From NCBI RefSeq assembly GCF_006385685.1, contig NZ_VFRP01000001.1:372001-436000 (forward strand): a stretch of DNA of 64,000 bases, given 5' to 3'. A program made the position numbers and the translations under genes. Below, piece after piece: positions 1 through 11,014 of the stretch. The notes below the pieces were generated by a model. That model ran no database searches. It was not told the origin of the DNA and was given only the letters and a program-made list of their open reading frames with translations. Every line of letters begins with the position of its first letter. Within the stretch, counting starts at the first letter, position 1. This stretch comes from Amaricoccus solimangrovi (GTDB taxonomy: Bacteria > Pseudomonadota > Alphaproteobacteria > Rhodobacterales > Rhodobacteraceae).

Positions 1-393
1 CAGCTCGCCAAGACCGAGCGGGGCGATTTCGACGCGGCCGTCGCCGCCGCCGAGGCCGGCGACAACGCGAAGGCGGCGGAACTCTTCGGCGCCTTCCTCG
101 CCACCTATCCCGGCGGCCCGCTGTCGAGCGAGGCGCAGTATCGCCGGGGCGACGCGCTGGCCGCGACCTCCGACTGGCGCGGCGCGGCGCGGAGCTATCT
201 CGACGCGTTCAGCGGCGCGCCGGAGGGGCCGGTGGCGGCGAAATCGCTCTACCGGCTCGGCGTCAGCCTCGGCGAGCTCGGCCAGACCGAGGAGGCCTGC
301 CTGACGCTGGCCGAGGTGGACAGCCGCTATCCCGGCTCCGAGGTCACGACCGATGTCGCGACCGAGAAGCGGGCGCTGAACTGCCAGCCTTGA
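1..393 (+). CDS. cpoB: CpoB/YbgF, Tol-Pal associated TPR protein (C-terminal part)
   Basis: The frame is open from the first base to a TGA at 391, so only the last 130 residues are present. The visible part is helical and TPR-like, with repeated FLATYPGGPLSSEAQY and VDSRYPGSEV style segments, as in the C-terminal TPR domain of CpoB (YbgF). This periplasmic protein works with the Tol-Pal complex and septal peptidoglycan synthesis. The signal peptide and trimerising coiled coil would lie off the left edge. The order cpoB-tilS-ftsH is common in alphaproteobacteria and supports the call. The final Cys-Gln-Pro tail is unremarkable. The next gene overlaps the stop codon. Confidence 0.85.
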   Translation, partial: QLAKTERGDFDAAVAAAEAGDNAKAAELFGAFLATYPGGPLSSEAQYRRGDALAATSDWRGAARSYLDAFSGAPEGPVAAKSLYRLGVSLGELGQTEEACLTLAEVDSRYPGSEVTTDVATEKRALNCQP

Positions 394-1664
394 GGCTTCC
401 CGTGACCGGCGCCGCCCCGCTTCTCGACGCCGTCTCGACGGTCCTGGCGCGCGCGCCGGCGGGGCCGCTGGTGGTCGGCTTCTCGGGGGGCGGCGATTCC
501 ACCGCGCTGCTGCTGCTGACACTGCTCTGGGCGCGGGAGCGGGGGCGCGAGGTCATCGCGGCGACCGTCGATCACGGGCTCCGGCCCGAGAGCGCGGCGG
601 AGGCACGGGAGGCCGCCGCCTTCGCGGCGGCGCGCGGCATCGCCCAGGCGACGCTGCGCTGGACGGGCTGGGACGGCGCGGGAAATCTCGAGGACGCGGC
701 GCGGCGGGCGCGGCGGCGGCTGATCGGCGGCTTCGCCCGGGCGCGGGGCGCGGGCGCGGTGCTGCTCGGCCACACGCTCGACGATCAGGCGGAGACCTTC
801 CTGATGCGGCTCGCGCGCGGATCGGGCGTGGACGGGCTCTCGGGGATGCGCGCCGAGACCGACTGGGACCGGCTGCCGGTGCTGCGCCCGATGCTCGGGC
901 TCCGGCGGGAGGCGCTGCGCGACTTCCTGCGCGCCGAGGGCGTCGGCTGGATCGAGGATCCGAGCAACCGCGACCCGCGCTTCGCCCGGGTCAGGTTCCG
1001 CGAGGTGCTCGGCACGCTCGACGCGCTCGGCCTCGGCGCCGGGCGCCTCGCGGAGACCGCCGCCGCGATGGGCCGCGCGCGCGAGGCGCTGGAGACGGCG
1101 ACGGCCGAGCTGGCGCGGGGCGCGGTCGAGGCGGGGCCGGCGGGGGACGCGCTTCTCGATCTGGCGCCGACGCTGGCCGCGCCGCGCGAGATCGGCCTGC
1201 GGCTTTTCGCCGCGACGCTCGGCTGGGTGTCGGGCGCGCGCTACCGGCCGCGGCTCGCGAGCCTCGAACGCGCGTTCGACGGGCTGGCGGGCGGCGCGGA
1301 GACGGGGGCGACGCTGCACGGCTGCCTGATCCGGCGGCGCGGAACGCGGCTCGCGATCCGGCGCGAACCCGCCCGCGTGGCGCCGGCCGTGCCGCTGGCC
1401 GAAAGGCGTTGGGACGGGCGCTGGGAATGGGCCGGGGGCGCGGTCGAACCGGGGCTGAGCATCGGCGCGCTCGGGGCGGCGGGGCTCGCCGAATGCGGCG
1501 ACTGGCGCGCGCGCGGCGCGCGGCGGGAGGCGCTTCTCAGCACGCCCGCGCTCTGGCGCGGGTCCGAGCTCGTCGCGGCGCCGCTGGCCCGGCCGGAACC
1601 GGCGGCGCGGTTCGCGCGGATTTCCGCGCTTCCGCCGCCCTGGGATGCCACGTTATTGCGTTGA
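390..1664 (+). CDS. tilS: tRNA(Ile)-lysidine synthase TilS
   Basis: TilS ligates lysine to C34 of tRNA-Ile2 (CAU) using ATP, so that the tRNA reads AUA codons. The PP-loop ATP pyrophosphatase motif SGGGDST is at residues 32-38. It is followed by conserved VDHGLRPES and LLGHTLDDQAETFLMRL segments and by the WIEDPSNRDP signature near residue 190. The length of 424 residues is normal for the long form with a C-terminal RNA-binding part. The start shown is TTG at 390, overlapping the cpoB stop as TTGA; GTG at 402 is the alternative. The overlap suggests translational coupling to the Tol-Pal operon. Confidence 0.93.
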   Translation: MRLPVTGAAPLLDAVSTVLARAPAGPLVVGFSGGGDSTALLLLTLLWARERGREVIAATVDHGLRPESAAEAREAAAFAAARGIAQATLRWTGWDGAGNLEDAARRARRRLIGGFARARGAGAVLLGHTLDDQAETFLMRLARGSGVDGLSGMRAETDWDRLPVLRPMLGLRREALRDFLRAEGVGWIEDPSNRDPRFARVRFREVLGTLDALGLGAGRLAETAAAMGRAREALETATAELARGAVEAGPAGDALLDLAPTLAAPREIGLRLFAATLGWVSGARYRPRLASLERAFDGLAGGAETGATLHGCLIRRRGTRLAIRREPARVAPAVPLAERRWDGRWEWAGGAVEPGLSIGALGAAGLAECGDWRARGARREALLSTPALWRGSELVAAPLARPEPAARFARISALPPPWDATLLR

Positions 1665-1688
1665 ATCCCCGGTTCCAGAGCTTATGTT
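1661..1688 (+). promoter_or_regulatory. Candidate ftsH promoter
   Basis: TTGAAT (1661-1666) and TATGTT (1683-1688) are separated by 16 bp. They lie at the end of tilS and about 54 bases before the preferred ftsH start. They resemble a housekeeping promoter, but no experiment or alignment supports this. Confidence 0.4.
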
Positions 1689-1741
1689 AGAGATCAATGA
1701 ACGCGGGCGGCCCATCGTCGCCTCGCGAGAGGGAGTGTCCC

Positions 1742-3664
<1,923 letters not shown>

Positions 3665-3690
3665 GCCGGTCCCGCGCCCCCGAAATCCGC

Positions 3691-3721
3691 GCCGCGTCCC
3701 CGCCGGGGGCGCGGCGTTTTT
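3691..3721 (+). terminator. Rho-independent terminator after ftsH
   Basis: An 11-bp stem (GCCGCGTCCCC paired with GGGGGCGCGGC, one G-T wobble) with a 3-base loop is followed at once by G and five T. It starts 27 bases after the ftsH stop, so it should end the tilS-ftsH transcript. Confidence 0.85.
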
Positions 3722-3749
3722 CGTCCCATCTCACCCGGAGCGCCCGCGC

Positions 3750-4334
3750 ATGGCCATTCTCAATCCGACCGACCTCGCCGGCCGCGTCGTCTTCCTCGGC
3801 GTGGTCCCGGACCGGGCGCTGTCGCTCCGCTCGGTGGCGCTGGAGCGGGCGCGGGCGCGGTTCGACGGGCTCGAGGGGGAGAGCCATGGCGGGCTGACGC
3901 GGGCCTCCTGCTCGCGCGTCGGCCAGCAGTATCCGAAGGGCACGACGATCCGGAACACGCGGCAGATCTCGATCCTGTCGCGGGAGGAGATCGCGGCGAC
4001 GGCCTCCGCGATCGGCCTCGCCGAGCTCGACCCGCGGCTGCTCGGCGCCAACATCGTCTTCGAGGGGCTGCCGGAACTCACGCTGCTGCCGCCCTCGTCG
4101 CGGCTGATCTTCGAGAGCGGCGCCTCGCTCGTCATCGACATGGAGAACGGTCCCTGCGCCTTCCCCGCGAAGGAGATCGAGGCCGAGCATCCGGGCCACG
4201 GCGTGCGCTGGAAATCGGCCGCGATGGGGCGCCGCGGCGTGACCGCCTGGGTCGAGGCCGAGGGCGAGATCGCGCTCCACGCGATCGCCTCGCTGCACTG
4301 CCCGCCGATCCGGCTCTATCCGCCGCTGAGCTGA
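3750..4334 (+). CDS. MOSC domain-containing protein
   Basis: A 194-residue protein that looks like a stand-alone MOSC (MoCo sulfurase C-terminal) domain. It has the characteristic [10 protein letters not shown] stretch with a conserved Cys near residue 54, then a run like ENGPCAFP with a second Cys near residue 134, where the family carries a sulfur-accepting cysteine. MOSC proteins bind molybdenum cofactor or move sulfur or N-hydroxylated substrates in moco-dependent reactions. The substrate here cannot be told. The gene stands alone between the ftsH terminator and a palindromic repeat. ATG at 3750 is used; the preceding Shine-Dalgarno is weak (CCCGGAG). No molybdenum gene is nearby. Confidence 0.75.
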   Translation: MAILNPTDLAGRVVFLGVVPDRALSLRSVALERARARFDGLEGESHGGLTRASCSRVGQQYPKGTTIRNTRQISILSREEIAATASAIGLAELDPRLLGANIVFEGLPELTLLPPSSRLIFESGASLVIDMENGPCAFPAKEIEAEHPGHGVRWKSAAMGRRGVTAWVEAEGEIALHAIASLHCPPIRLYPPLS

Positions 4335-4340
4335 GGGGGT

Positions 4341-4362
4341 GGCGGACAGATGTCCGCCCTAC
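4341..4362. repeat. Palindromic intergenic repeat, copy 1
   Basis: GGCGGACA-GA-TGTCCGCC (4341-4358) followed by CTAC. This is the same unit found at 7613, 16799, 21761, 24241/24272 and 24963. It sits just after the MOSC gene stop and could fold as a hairpin in RNA. Confidence 0.85.
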
Positions 4363-4401
4363 CGCGGGGGCGGATACGACCTTCGATGCGATACCTTTTG
4401 A

Positions 4402-4431
4402 TTGTCGCGTCGCGGCGAAGTCGCGGATATG
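4402..4431 (+). promoter_or_regulatory. Weak candidate fhs promoter
   Basis: TTGTCG (4402-4407) and GATATG (4426-4431) are separated by 18 bp, upstream of fhs. An overlapping TTGATT starts at 4398. The match is weak; it is offered only because this is the AT-richest stretch between the MOSC gene and fhs. Confidence 0.3.
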
Positions 4432-4477
4432 CTGCCCTGGTTCGTTTTCCGCATGTATGCCAGGAGGCCGCCACCCG

Positions 4478-6154
4478 ATGGGGTATTTGAGCGATATCGA
4501 GATTGCACGCGCGGCCACCAAGCGGCCGATCCTGGAAATCGGCGCCGCGCTCGGCATCCCGCCCGAGGCGCTGCTGCCCTTCGGCCATGACAAGGCCAAG
4601 ATCACCGCCGATTTCATCGCCAATATCGAGACGCGGCCGGCGGGCAAGCTCATCCTCGTCACCGCGATCAATCCGACCCCGGCGGGCGAGGGCAAGACCA
4701 CGACCACCGTCGGGCTCGGCGACGGGCTGAACGCGATCGGCAAGCGCGCCGCCGTCTGCATCCGCGAGGCCTCGCTCGGCCCCTGTTTCGGCATGAAGGG
4801 CGGCGCGGCTGGCGGCGGGCGGGCGCAGGTGGTGCCGATGGAGGACATCAACCTCCATTTCACCGGCGATTTCCACGCGATCACCAGCGCGCACAACCTG
4901 CTCGCGGCGATGATCGACAACCACATCTACTGGGGCAACGAACTCGACATCGACCCGCGCCGCGTGACCTGGCGCCGGGTGATGGACATGAACGACCGGG
5001 CGCTGCGCGAGGTGGTGGCCTCGCTCGGCGGCGTCTCGAACGGCTATCCGCGGCAGACCGGCTTCGACATCACCGTCGCATCCGAGGTGATGGCGATCCT
5101 CTGCCTCGCGCGCGATCTCGAGGATCTGCGCGCGCGGCTCGGCGAGATCATCATCGGCTATACCCGGGCGAAGGCGCCGGTCACGGCGCGCGACCTGAAG
5201 GCGGACGGGGCGATGGCGGTGCTGCTCGCCCAGGCGCTGCTGCCGAACCTGGTGCAGACGCTCGAATACACGCCCGCCTTTGTCCATGGCGGCCCCTTCG
5301 CGAACATCGCGCATGGCTGCAACTCGGTCATGGCGACGCGGACCGCGCTGCGCCTCGCCGATTTCGTCGTGACCGAGGCGGGGTTCGGCGCCGATCTGGG
5401 CGCGGAGAAGTTCCTCGACATCAAGTGCCGCCAGGCCGGTCTCGCCCCCGACGCGGTGGTGATCGTGGCGACGGTGCGCGCGCTCAAGATGAATGGCGGC
5501 GTGACGAAGGACGCGCTCGGCAGCGAGAATGTCGAGGCGGTCCGGCACGGCTGCGCCAACCTCGGCCGCCACATCGCCAATGTGAAGAGCTTCGGTCTGC
5601 CCGTCGTCGTCGCGATCAACCATTTCGTGACCGATACCGAGGCGGAGGTGCGCGCGGTCCAGGAGTTCGTCGCGGGCCACGGGTCCGAGGCGATCCTCTG
5701 CCGCCACTGGGCCGAGGGATCCGCCGGGATCACCGAGCTTGCGACCCGCGTCGCGGAGATCGCCGAGCGCGGCGCCGCGCAGTTCGACTTCCTCTATCCC
5801 GACGACATGCCACTCTTCGAGAAGATGGAGACGATCGCGAAGCGGATCTATCGCGCCGACGAGGTGGTGGCCGACGCCTCGATCCGCGAGCGGCTCGAGG
5901 TCTGGGAAAAGGCGGGCTATGGCCACCTGCCGATCTGCATGGCCAAGACGCAGTATTCCTTCACCACCGATCCGGCGCGCCGCGGCGCGCCGACCGGGTT
6001 CCCGATCCCGATCCGCGAGGTGCGGCTCGCCGCCGGGGCGGGGTTCATCGTCGCGATCTGCGGCGAGATCATGACGATGCCGGGCCTGCCGCGCGTCCCG
6101 GCCGCGGAGACGATCGGGTTCGATGCCCGGGGCGAGATCCATGGGCTGTTCTGA
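4478..6154 (+). CDS. fhs: Formate-tetrahydrofolate ligase
   Basis: Joins formate to tetrahydrofolate with ATP to give 10-formyl-THF, feeding purine, formyl-Met and one-carbon metabolism. The 558-residue protein has the family start ([18 protein letters not shown]), the P-loop-like [10 protein letters not shown] at 67-76, and the conserved segments [18 protein letters not shown] and [12 protein letters not shown] chose ATG at 4478 because AGGAGG sits 10 bases upstream; an earlier in-frame ATG at 4457 would place that Shine-Dalgarno inside the gene. folD follows two genes later, so formate could be carried on to methylene-THF. The protein is soluble and cytosolic. Confidence 0.96.
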   Translation: MGYLSDIEIARAATKRPILEIGAALGIPPEALLPFGHDKAKITADFIANIETRPAGKLILVTAINPTPAGEGKTTTTVGLGDGLNAIGKRAAVCIREASLGPCFGMKGGAAGGGRAQVVPMEDINLHFTGDFHAITSAHNLLAAMIDNHIYWGNELDIDPRRVTWRRVMDMNDRALREVVASLGGVSNGYPRQTGFDITVASEVMAILCLARDLEDLRARLGEIIIGYTRAKAPVTARDLKADGAMAVLLAQALLPNLVQTLEYTPAFVHGGPFANIAHGCNSVMATRTALRLADFVVTEAGFGADLGAEKFLDIKCRQAGLAPDAVVIVATVRALKMNGGVTKDALGSENVEAVRHGCANLGRHIANVKSFGLPVVVAINHFVTDTEAEVRAVQEFVAGHGSEAILCRHWAEGSAGITELATRVAEIAERGAAQFDFLYPDDMPLFEKMETIAKRIYRADEVVADASIRERLEVWEKAGYGHLPICMAKTQYSFTTDPARRGAPTGFPIPIREVRLAAGAGFIVAICGEIMTMPGLPRVPAAETIGFDARGEIHGLF

Positions 6155-6216
6155 GCACGCGGCCGCGGGGCGGGGCGCGATTGCATCCGGGCGCGCGGGA
6201 GGCTACGCCGTGGATC

Positions 6217-6519
6217 ATGAAGAGAGATCCGGCCGCCTGCGCGGACATGACAGAGCTTCGCGCCGAGATCGATCGGCTGGACCGCGAACTGGTCGCGCTG
6301 CTGGCCGAGCGGCGCGGCTATATCGAGCGGGCGGCGGAGCTGAAGCGCGGCAATGGCTGGCCCGCGCGGATCGAGGAGCGTGTGGAGGAGGTCGTGGCAC
6401 GCGCCCGCGCCTCGGCCGCGGCGCATGAGCTCGATCCCGACCTGGTCGAGGCGCTGTGGCGCCGGCTGATCGACTGGTCGATCGCGCTCGAGGAGAGCCG
6501 GCTCGGCGCAAAGGGCTGA
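6217..6519 (+). CDS. Chorismate mutase (AroQ class, type II)
   Basis: A 100-residue all-helical protein with the AroQ pattern: RAEIDRLDRELVALLAERRG, then a Lys in AAELKR, then a C-terminal helix ending in LWRRLIDWSIALEE. AroQ enzymes convert chorismate to prephenate for Phe and Tyr synthesis; close relatives (PchB) are isochorismate-pyruvate lyases, and sequence alone does not exclude that. The start may be ATG 6217 (GGGAGG 14 bases upstream) or ATG 6247, which has a poorer ribosome site but fits the compact family better. It lies 62 bases after fhs and 127 bases before folD, so it may be co-transcribed with these folate genes. Confidence 0.8.
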   Translation: MKRDPAACADMTELRAEIDRLDRELVALLAERRGYIERAAELKRGNGWPARIEERVEEVVARARASAAAHELDPDLVEALWRRLIDWSIALEESRLGAKG

Positions 6520-6646
6520 GCGGACCGCGCCTCATGTCGCGATCGTCCCGGAATCCGGCGCGAACGTCCGCGCGGATCCCGAAGATGGATTCCATGAACG
6601 GTGAGGAAAGCGGGCGGCGACCCGGCCCGACGGCGAGGAGCGATCG

Positions 6647-7564
6647 ATGACGGCGCGGAGCAAGGAACTGACTGGGGCGAAACTGATCGACGGCAAGGCC
6701 TTCGCCGCGCGGATCAGGGCGCGGGTCGCGGAGGAGGTGGAGCGGATCCGCGCCGAGGCGGGGATCGTCCCGGGCCTCGCCGTCGTGCTCGTGGGCGAGG
6801 ATCCGGCGAGCCAGATCTATGTGCGCAACAAGGCGAAGCAGACGGTCGAGAGCGGCATGCATTCGGTCGAGCACCGGCTGGACGCCTCGGCCACGCAGGA
6901 CGAGCTGCTGGGGCTGATCGGGACGCTGAACGCCGATCCGGCGATCCACGGCATCCTGGTCCAGCTGCCGCTGCCCGGACACATCGACGAGGAGCGGGTG
7001 ATCAACGCGATCGCCCCGGCGAAGGACGTGGACGGGTTCCACATCTCGAACGTCGGCCTGCTCGCGACGGGACAGAAGGCGATGGTGCCCTGCACGCCGC
7101 TCGGAAGCCTCATGCTGCTGCGCGATGAACTCGGCGATCTCTCCGGTCGCAACGCGGTGGTGATCGGCCGGTCCAACATCGTCGGCAAGCCGATGGCGCA
7201 GCTGCTGCTGCGCGAGAGCTGCACCGTGACGATCGCGCATTCGCGCACGAAGGACATCGAGGAGGTGGTGTCGCGCGCCGATATCGTCGTCGCCGCCGTG
7301 GGGCGGCCGCGGATGGTGAAGGCGAGCTGGATCAAGCCGGGCGCGACCGTGATCGACGTCGGCATCAACCGGATCGAGGGGCCGGAGGGCAAGCCGATCG
7401 TGGTCGGCGACGTCGATACCGACGACGTGGCGGCGGTCGCGGGGGCGATCACCCCGGTGCCGGGCGGGGTCGGGCCGATGACCATCGCCTGCCTGCTCGC
7501 GAACACGGTGACCGCCTGCTGCCGCGCGCATGGGCTCGCGGAGCCGCGGGACCTGACGGCGTAG
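6647..7564 (+). CDS. folD: Bifunctional methylene-THF dehydrogenase / methenyl-THF cyclohydrolase
   Basis: FolD interconverts 5,10-methylene-, methenyl- and 10-formyl-THF, normally with NADP. The 305-residue protein has YVRNKAKQT with the catalytic Tyr and Lys, the [12 protein letters not shown] loop, the nucleotide-binding [17 protein letters not shown] segment, and the signature PGGVGPMT at about 272-279. The first ten residues before LIDGK are a little longer than in most homologues. Shine-Dalgarno GAGGAG (6632-ish) precedes ATG 6647. With fhs upstream it forms a complete formate-to-methylene-THF route. A palindromic repeat lies 49 bases after its stop. Confidence 0.96.
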   Translation: MTARSKELTGAKLIDGKAFAARIRARVAEEVERIRAEAGIVPGLAVVLVGEDPASQIYVRNKAKQTVESGMHSVEHRLDASATQDELLGLIGTLNADPAIHGILVQLPLPGHIDEERVINAIAPAKDVDGFHISNVGLLATGQKAMVPCTPLGSLMLLRDELGDLSGRNAVVIGRSNIVGKPMAQLLLRESCTVTIAHSRTKDIEEVVSRADIVVAAVGRPRMVKASWIKPGATVIDVGINRIEGPEGKPIVVGDVDTDDVAAVAGAITPVPGGVGPMTIACLLANTVTACCRAHGLAEPRDLTA

Positions 7565-7612
7565 GGTTTTCGCAGGACGGACCGGGACGGGCGGATCGGG
7601 GGGCGGACCGAG

Positions 7613-7636
7613 AGGGCGGACAGATGTCCGCCCTAC
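7613..7636. repeat. Palindromic intergenic repeat, copy 2
   Basis: AGGGCGGACA-GA-TGTCCGCCCT is a perfect 10-bp-arm inverted repeat at 7613-7634, followed by AC. It lies between the convergent folD and pdeM genes. Its CTA at 7633-7635, read on the minus strand, is the TAG stop codon of pdeM. Confidence 0.9.
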
Positions 7637-8310
7637 GCGGATGCGCGGAAGGCGGGGAGGGTGACGCAGGGGGCGCCCGTGAGGATCGCGCGGGCGTCGG
7701 GTTCGATCAGCGCGGCGAGCGCGGGCGAGGATCCGAGGTCGAGCCCGCCGGTATAGGCGCCGAAGGCCGGCAGGATCAGCCGGCGCCGGTCGCAGAGAAA
7801 GCAGGGGCGGCTGAGCGTGCCGGTCCTGAGCGCGACCCGCAGCTTCGGGTGGTAATGGCCCGAGATCTCGCCCGGCTCCGCTTCCGGCAGGGCGGCGTGG
7901 CGGAAGGTGAGCGGGCCGAGGGCCAGCGTCTCGGCGCGGCCGCCGTCGAGCCCGTGCGGCGCGGGATCGTGGTTGCCGGCGAGCCAGATCCAGTCGCGCC
8001 CCCGCGCGAGCGCGGCGAGGGCGGCGCGATCGGCCTCCGGCAGGGCGTCGGCGCTCGCCATGTCGTCGAAACTGTCGCCGAGGCAGAGCACGGTGGCGGG
8101 ATCGAGCGCCGCGATCTCGGCGGCGAGCCGGGCGATGGTCTCGCGCGTCTCGTAGGGCGGCAGCAGGGCGCCGCCGCGCCGCGCGATCCGCTCCGATTTT
8201 CCGAGATGCAGATCCGCGACGCAGATGAGCCGCCGCTCCGCCCACCAGAGCGCGCCGGAGCCGCGCGCGGTGAGCCTCGCGCCGGCGAGGGTGACGGTCT
8301 GCTCGATCAT
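7633..8310 (-). CDS. pdeM: Ligase-associated DNA damage response endonuclease PdeM
   Basis: A 225-residue calcineurin-like metallophosphoesterase. The metal-binding motifs are in order: DLHLGK (about residue 33), GDSFDD, GNHDP and GHYHP. PdeM family members sit in a bacterial repair cassette with an Lhr-like helicase, an ATP-dependent ligase and a beta-lactamase-fold exonuclease. Here the helicase is the next gene upstream, 41 bases away, which supports the assignment; the ligase and exonuclease are not in the window. I chose ATG at 8310, which has AAGG seven bases upstream, over the in-frame GTG at 8316. The stop codon falls within the palindromic repeat. Confidence 0.85.
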   Translation of the reverse strand: MIEQTVTLAGARLTARGSGALWWAERRLICVADLHLGKSERIARRGGALLPPYETRETIARLAAEIAALDPATVLCLGDSFDDMASADALPEADRAALAALARGRDWIWLAGNHDPAPHGLDGGRAETLALGPLTFRHAALPEAEPGEISGHYHPKLRVALRTGTLSRPCFLCDRRRLILPAFGAYTGGLDLGSSPALAALIEPDARAILTGAPCVTLPAFRASA

Positions 8311-8351
8311 GTTCACGCCTTGCCCCGTCCGGCGCGCGGGCGCAAGCGGGC

Positions 8352-10760
8352 TCAGCGGGCGAGCCCGGCCTCGGCCATCAGCGCCTCGGCGGCTTCCGCG
8401 AGCATCCGCGCCTCGGCCTGGCCCCGGATCGGCACGCGGCCGGTCTCGAGCAGCAGCGGCGCGGCGAAGGGCGTCACATGCGGTGCGCGGACCGCGTCGA
8501 TCCGGCCGGAGACGCGGGCGAGCATCTCCTCGATCCGGTCGAAATCGACGAGACCGTGCGCGGCCTCGGCGCGGGTGACGCGCAGGAGCAGGTGCTCGGG
8601 ATCGTGGCGGCGCAGCGTGTCGTAGAGGATGTCGGTCGAGAAGGTCGCCTGCCGGCCGGACTTGCGCCGGCCGGGCAGGTTCCTCTCGATGAGCCCGGCG
8701 ATGGTGGCGGCGGCGCGGAAGGTGCGCTTCATCACCGCGTTCTCGCCGAGCCAGCCTTCGAGCCCCTCGCGCAACCCCTCGGGCGAGAGCAGCGCGGCGG
8801 GGTCGGTCACCTCGTCGAGCCCCCAGATCAGCAGCGCGTAGTCGTTGGCGACGAAGCCGAGCGGATCAAGCCCCGCCGTCTCCATCCGCCGCGTGACGAG
8901 CAGGCCGAGCGTCTGGTGCGCGTTGCGCCCGGCGAAGCCGTAGAGGCAGAGGTGCCAGCGCCCGCCGCGGCGGAAGCGTTCGGCGAGCAGCCGGCCGGGT
9001 TCGGGTAGCCGGCTGACCTCGGCCTGGGTCGCGAGCCAGTCGCGCGTGTGGGGCGGCAGCCCGTCCCAGCGGGCCGGGTCCGCGATCAGGTCCATCACCC
9101 GGTGCGAGAGCCGGGTCGAGGTGGCGAGCTTGGTGCCCATGTAGGCGGCGATCTTCGGATCCTTCGACGGATGCTTCGTGACCTCCACCACCATCTCGCG
9201 CAGGCTCTCGAAGCGCACGGTCTGGCCGCCGAAGAGGAAGGTGTCGCCGGGCGAGAGGCTCGCGGCGAAGCTCTCCTCGATCTCGCCCAGCGTGGCGAAC
9301 TGGCCCTTCATCCGGACGCTCAGCGTCTCGGTGTCGGCGATGGTGCCGACGTTCATCCGGATCGCCTTCGCGCGGCGCGGGTCGCGGAGTTGCCAGAGCC
9401 CGTCGCGCTCCATCAGCCGCCGCCAGCGGTCATAGGCGCGGAGCGCGTAGCCGCCGGTGGCGCAGAAATCGAGGCAGGCGTCGAAATCGGCGCGGCTGAG
9501 CGCGGCGTAGGGGCCGGCGGTCCGGATCTCGGCGAGCAGCGCCCCGGCCTCGAACGGGCCGGCGCAGGCGGTGAGCAGCATGTGCTGGCAGAGCACGTCG
9601 AGCGGGCCGGGCGGGCGCGGCGCGCCGTCGAGATCCCGGGCGCGGACCGCTTCGAGCGCGGCGTGGCATTCGAGGAGTTCGAAGCGGTTCGCGGGCACCA
9701 GCACGGCGCGCGAGGGCGCGTTGTAGCGGTGATTGGCGCGGCCGATGCGCTGGACGAGGCGCTTGACGTTCTTCGGTGCGCCGACCTGGATCACGAGGTC
9801 GACGTCGCCCCAGTCGATGCCGAGATCGAGGCTGCCGGTCGCGACGATGGCCCTGAGCTCGCCCCGCGCCATCGCCGCCTCGACCCGGGCGCGCGCCTCG
9901 CGGCCGAGCGAGCCGTGGTGCAGGCCGATCGGCAGGGCTTCCGCGTTCTCGGCCCAGAGCGCCTGAAAGAAGAGCTCGGCCTGGGCGCGGGTGTTGATGA
10001 AGACGAGCGTGGTCCGCGCCGCCCGGATCAGCTCCATGACCCGGGGCGCGGCGTAGCGCGCGCCCTGCGTCGCCCATGGCGGCGGCGTCTCGCTCTCGAG
10101 GATCGAGATGTCGGGGTCGGGTCCGGGATCGGCGACGAGAAGCCGCGTCTCCGGGCCGAGGAAGCGGGCGAGGGCGGGCGGATCCTCGACCGTGGCGGAG
10201 AGGCCGACGCGCCGGAGGCGGGGTGCGAGGCGCCGGAGCCGGGCGAGGCAGAGCGCGAGCTGGTCGCCGCGTTTCGATTCGGCGAGCGCGTGGATCTCGT
10301 CGAGGACGACGCGGGCGAGGCCGCCGAAGAGGCGCGGCGCCTCGGGATAGGAGAGGAGCAGCGCGAGCGATTCCGGCGTCGTCAGCAGGATATGCGGCGG
10401 GTCGACCCGCTGCCGGGCGCGGGCGGCGGCGCCGGTGTCGCCGCTGCGGTCCTCGACGCGGATCGCGAGACCCATCTCGGCGATCGGGACTTCGAGGTTG
10501 CGCCGGATGTCGGCCGCGAGCGCCTTCAGGGGCGAGACATAGAGCGTGTGGAGTCCGGGGGCCGGCGCGGATCCGAGTTCGATCAGGCTCGGCAGGAATC
10601 CCGCGAGCGTCTTGCCGCCGCCGGTGGGCGCGATCAGCAGCGTGGCGGGATCGGCCGCGCGCGCGAGCAGGGCGCGCTGGTGGGCATGCGGCGACCATCC
10701 CCGCCGCGCGAACCAGCCGGCGAAGGGTTCGGGCAGCGCGGTCTCGGGAATGTCGGGCAT
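8352..10760 (-). CDS. Ligase-associated DNA damage response DEXH-box helicase (Lhr-type)
   Basis: An 802-residue superfamily 2 helicase. Walker A PTGGGKT is at 45-51, followed by motif II DEIH in VVLDEIHALAESKRGD, motif III LSATVEDP, and motif VI QRIGRANHRYN. The C-terminal half is the Lhr winged-helix/core region typical of the short, roughly 800-residue ligase-associated form rather than the 1,500-residue Lhr. It probably unwinds DNA during a break-repair reaction with PdeM. ATG 10760 (MPDIPETALPEPF) was chosen over a longer in-frame start because the upstream codons overlap a palindrome-rich non-coding stretch. The pair pdeM-helicase is likely one operon reading leftwards. Confidence 0.9.
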   Translation of the reverse strand: MPDIPETALPEPFAGWFARRGWSPHAHQRALLARAADPATLLIAPTGGGKTLAGFLPSLIELGSAPAPGLHTLYVSPLKALAADIRRNLEVPIAEMGLAIRVEDRSGDTGAAARARQRVDPPHILLTTPESLALLLSYPEAPRLFGGLARVVLDEIHALAESKRGDQLALCLARLRRLAPRLRRVGLSATVEDPPALARFLGPETRLLVADPGPDPDISILESETPPPWATQGARYAAPRVMELIRAARTTLVFINTRAQAELFFQALWAENAEALPIGLHHGSLGREARARVEAAMARGELRAIVATGSLDLGIDWGDVDLVIQVGAPKNVKRLVQRIGRANHRYNAPSRAVLVPANRFELLECHAALEAVRARDLDGAPRPPGPLDVLCQHMLLTACAGPFEAGALLAEIRTAGPYAALSRADFDACLDFCATGGYALRAYDRWRRLMERDGLWQLRDPRRAKAIRMNVGTIADTETLSVRMKGQFATLGEIEESFAASLSPGDTFLFGGQTVRFESLREMVVEVTKHPSKDPKIAAYMGTKLATSTRLSHRVMDLIADPARWDGLPPHTRDWLATQAEVSRLPEPGRLLAERFRRGGRWHLCLYGFAGRNAHQTLGLLVTRRMETAGLDPLGFVANDYALLIWGLDEVTDPAALLSPEGLREGLEGWLGENAVMKRTFRAAATIAGLIERNLPGRRKSGRQATFSTDILYDTLRRHDPEHLLLRVTRAEAAHGLVDFDRIEEMLARVSGRIDAVRAPHVTPFAAPLLLETGRVPIRGQAEARMLAEAAEALMAEAGLAR

Positions 10761-11014
10761 CGCGGATCCGGGGGCCAGGTCGGGCTTCAGGTAACGCGGG
10801 CGCGGCCGATGGCCAGACCGGACGCGGCGCCGGGTCCAGGCAGGCATGCCTCCGGCATGCCGCGGACGGCCCTTTGGCCGGAGCCGGTTTCTCCCCGCCT
10901 GTTGGCGGGGCCCCTCGCTCCGGCCCTTCGGGCCTGCGCGGACTGCCCGATAGATTTCATGCCCATATGAAACACGGGGAAGAAGCGAGCCTCGGGCGGA
11001 GCGCCCGGCGTGCG
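10761..11014. other. Intergenic mosaic of short palindromes
   Basis: No gene is supported between ssb and the helicase. The stretch holds a row of small inverted repeats: GGCATGCC twice with a 3-base gap (near 10842-10861), GGCC-CTTT-GGCC (10868-10879), CCCCGCC-TGTT-GGCGGGG (10893-10910), GGCCC-TTC-GGGCC (10922-10934), and TTTCAT-GCCCAT-ATGAAA (10955-10972). Such crowding looks like a composite repeat element, but no second copy is present in this window. Confidence 0.5.
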
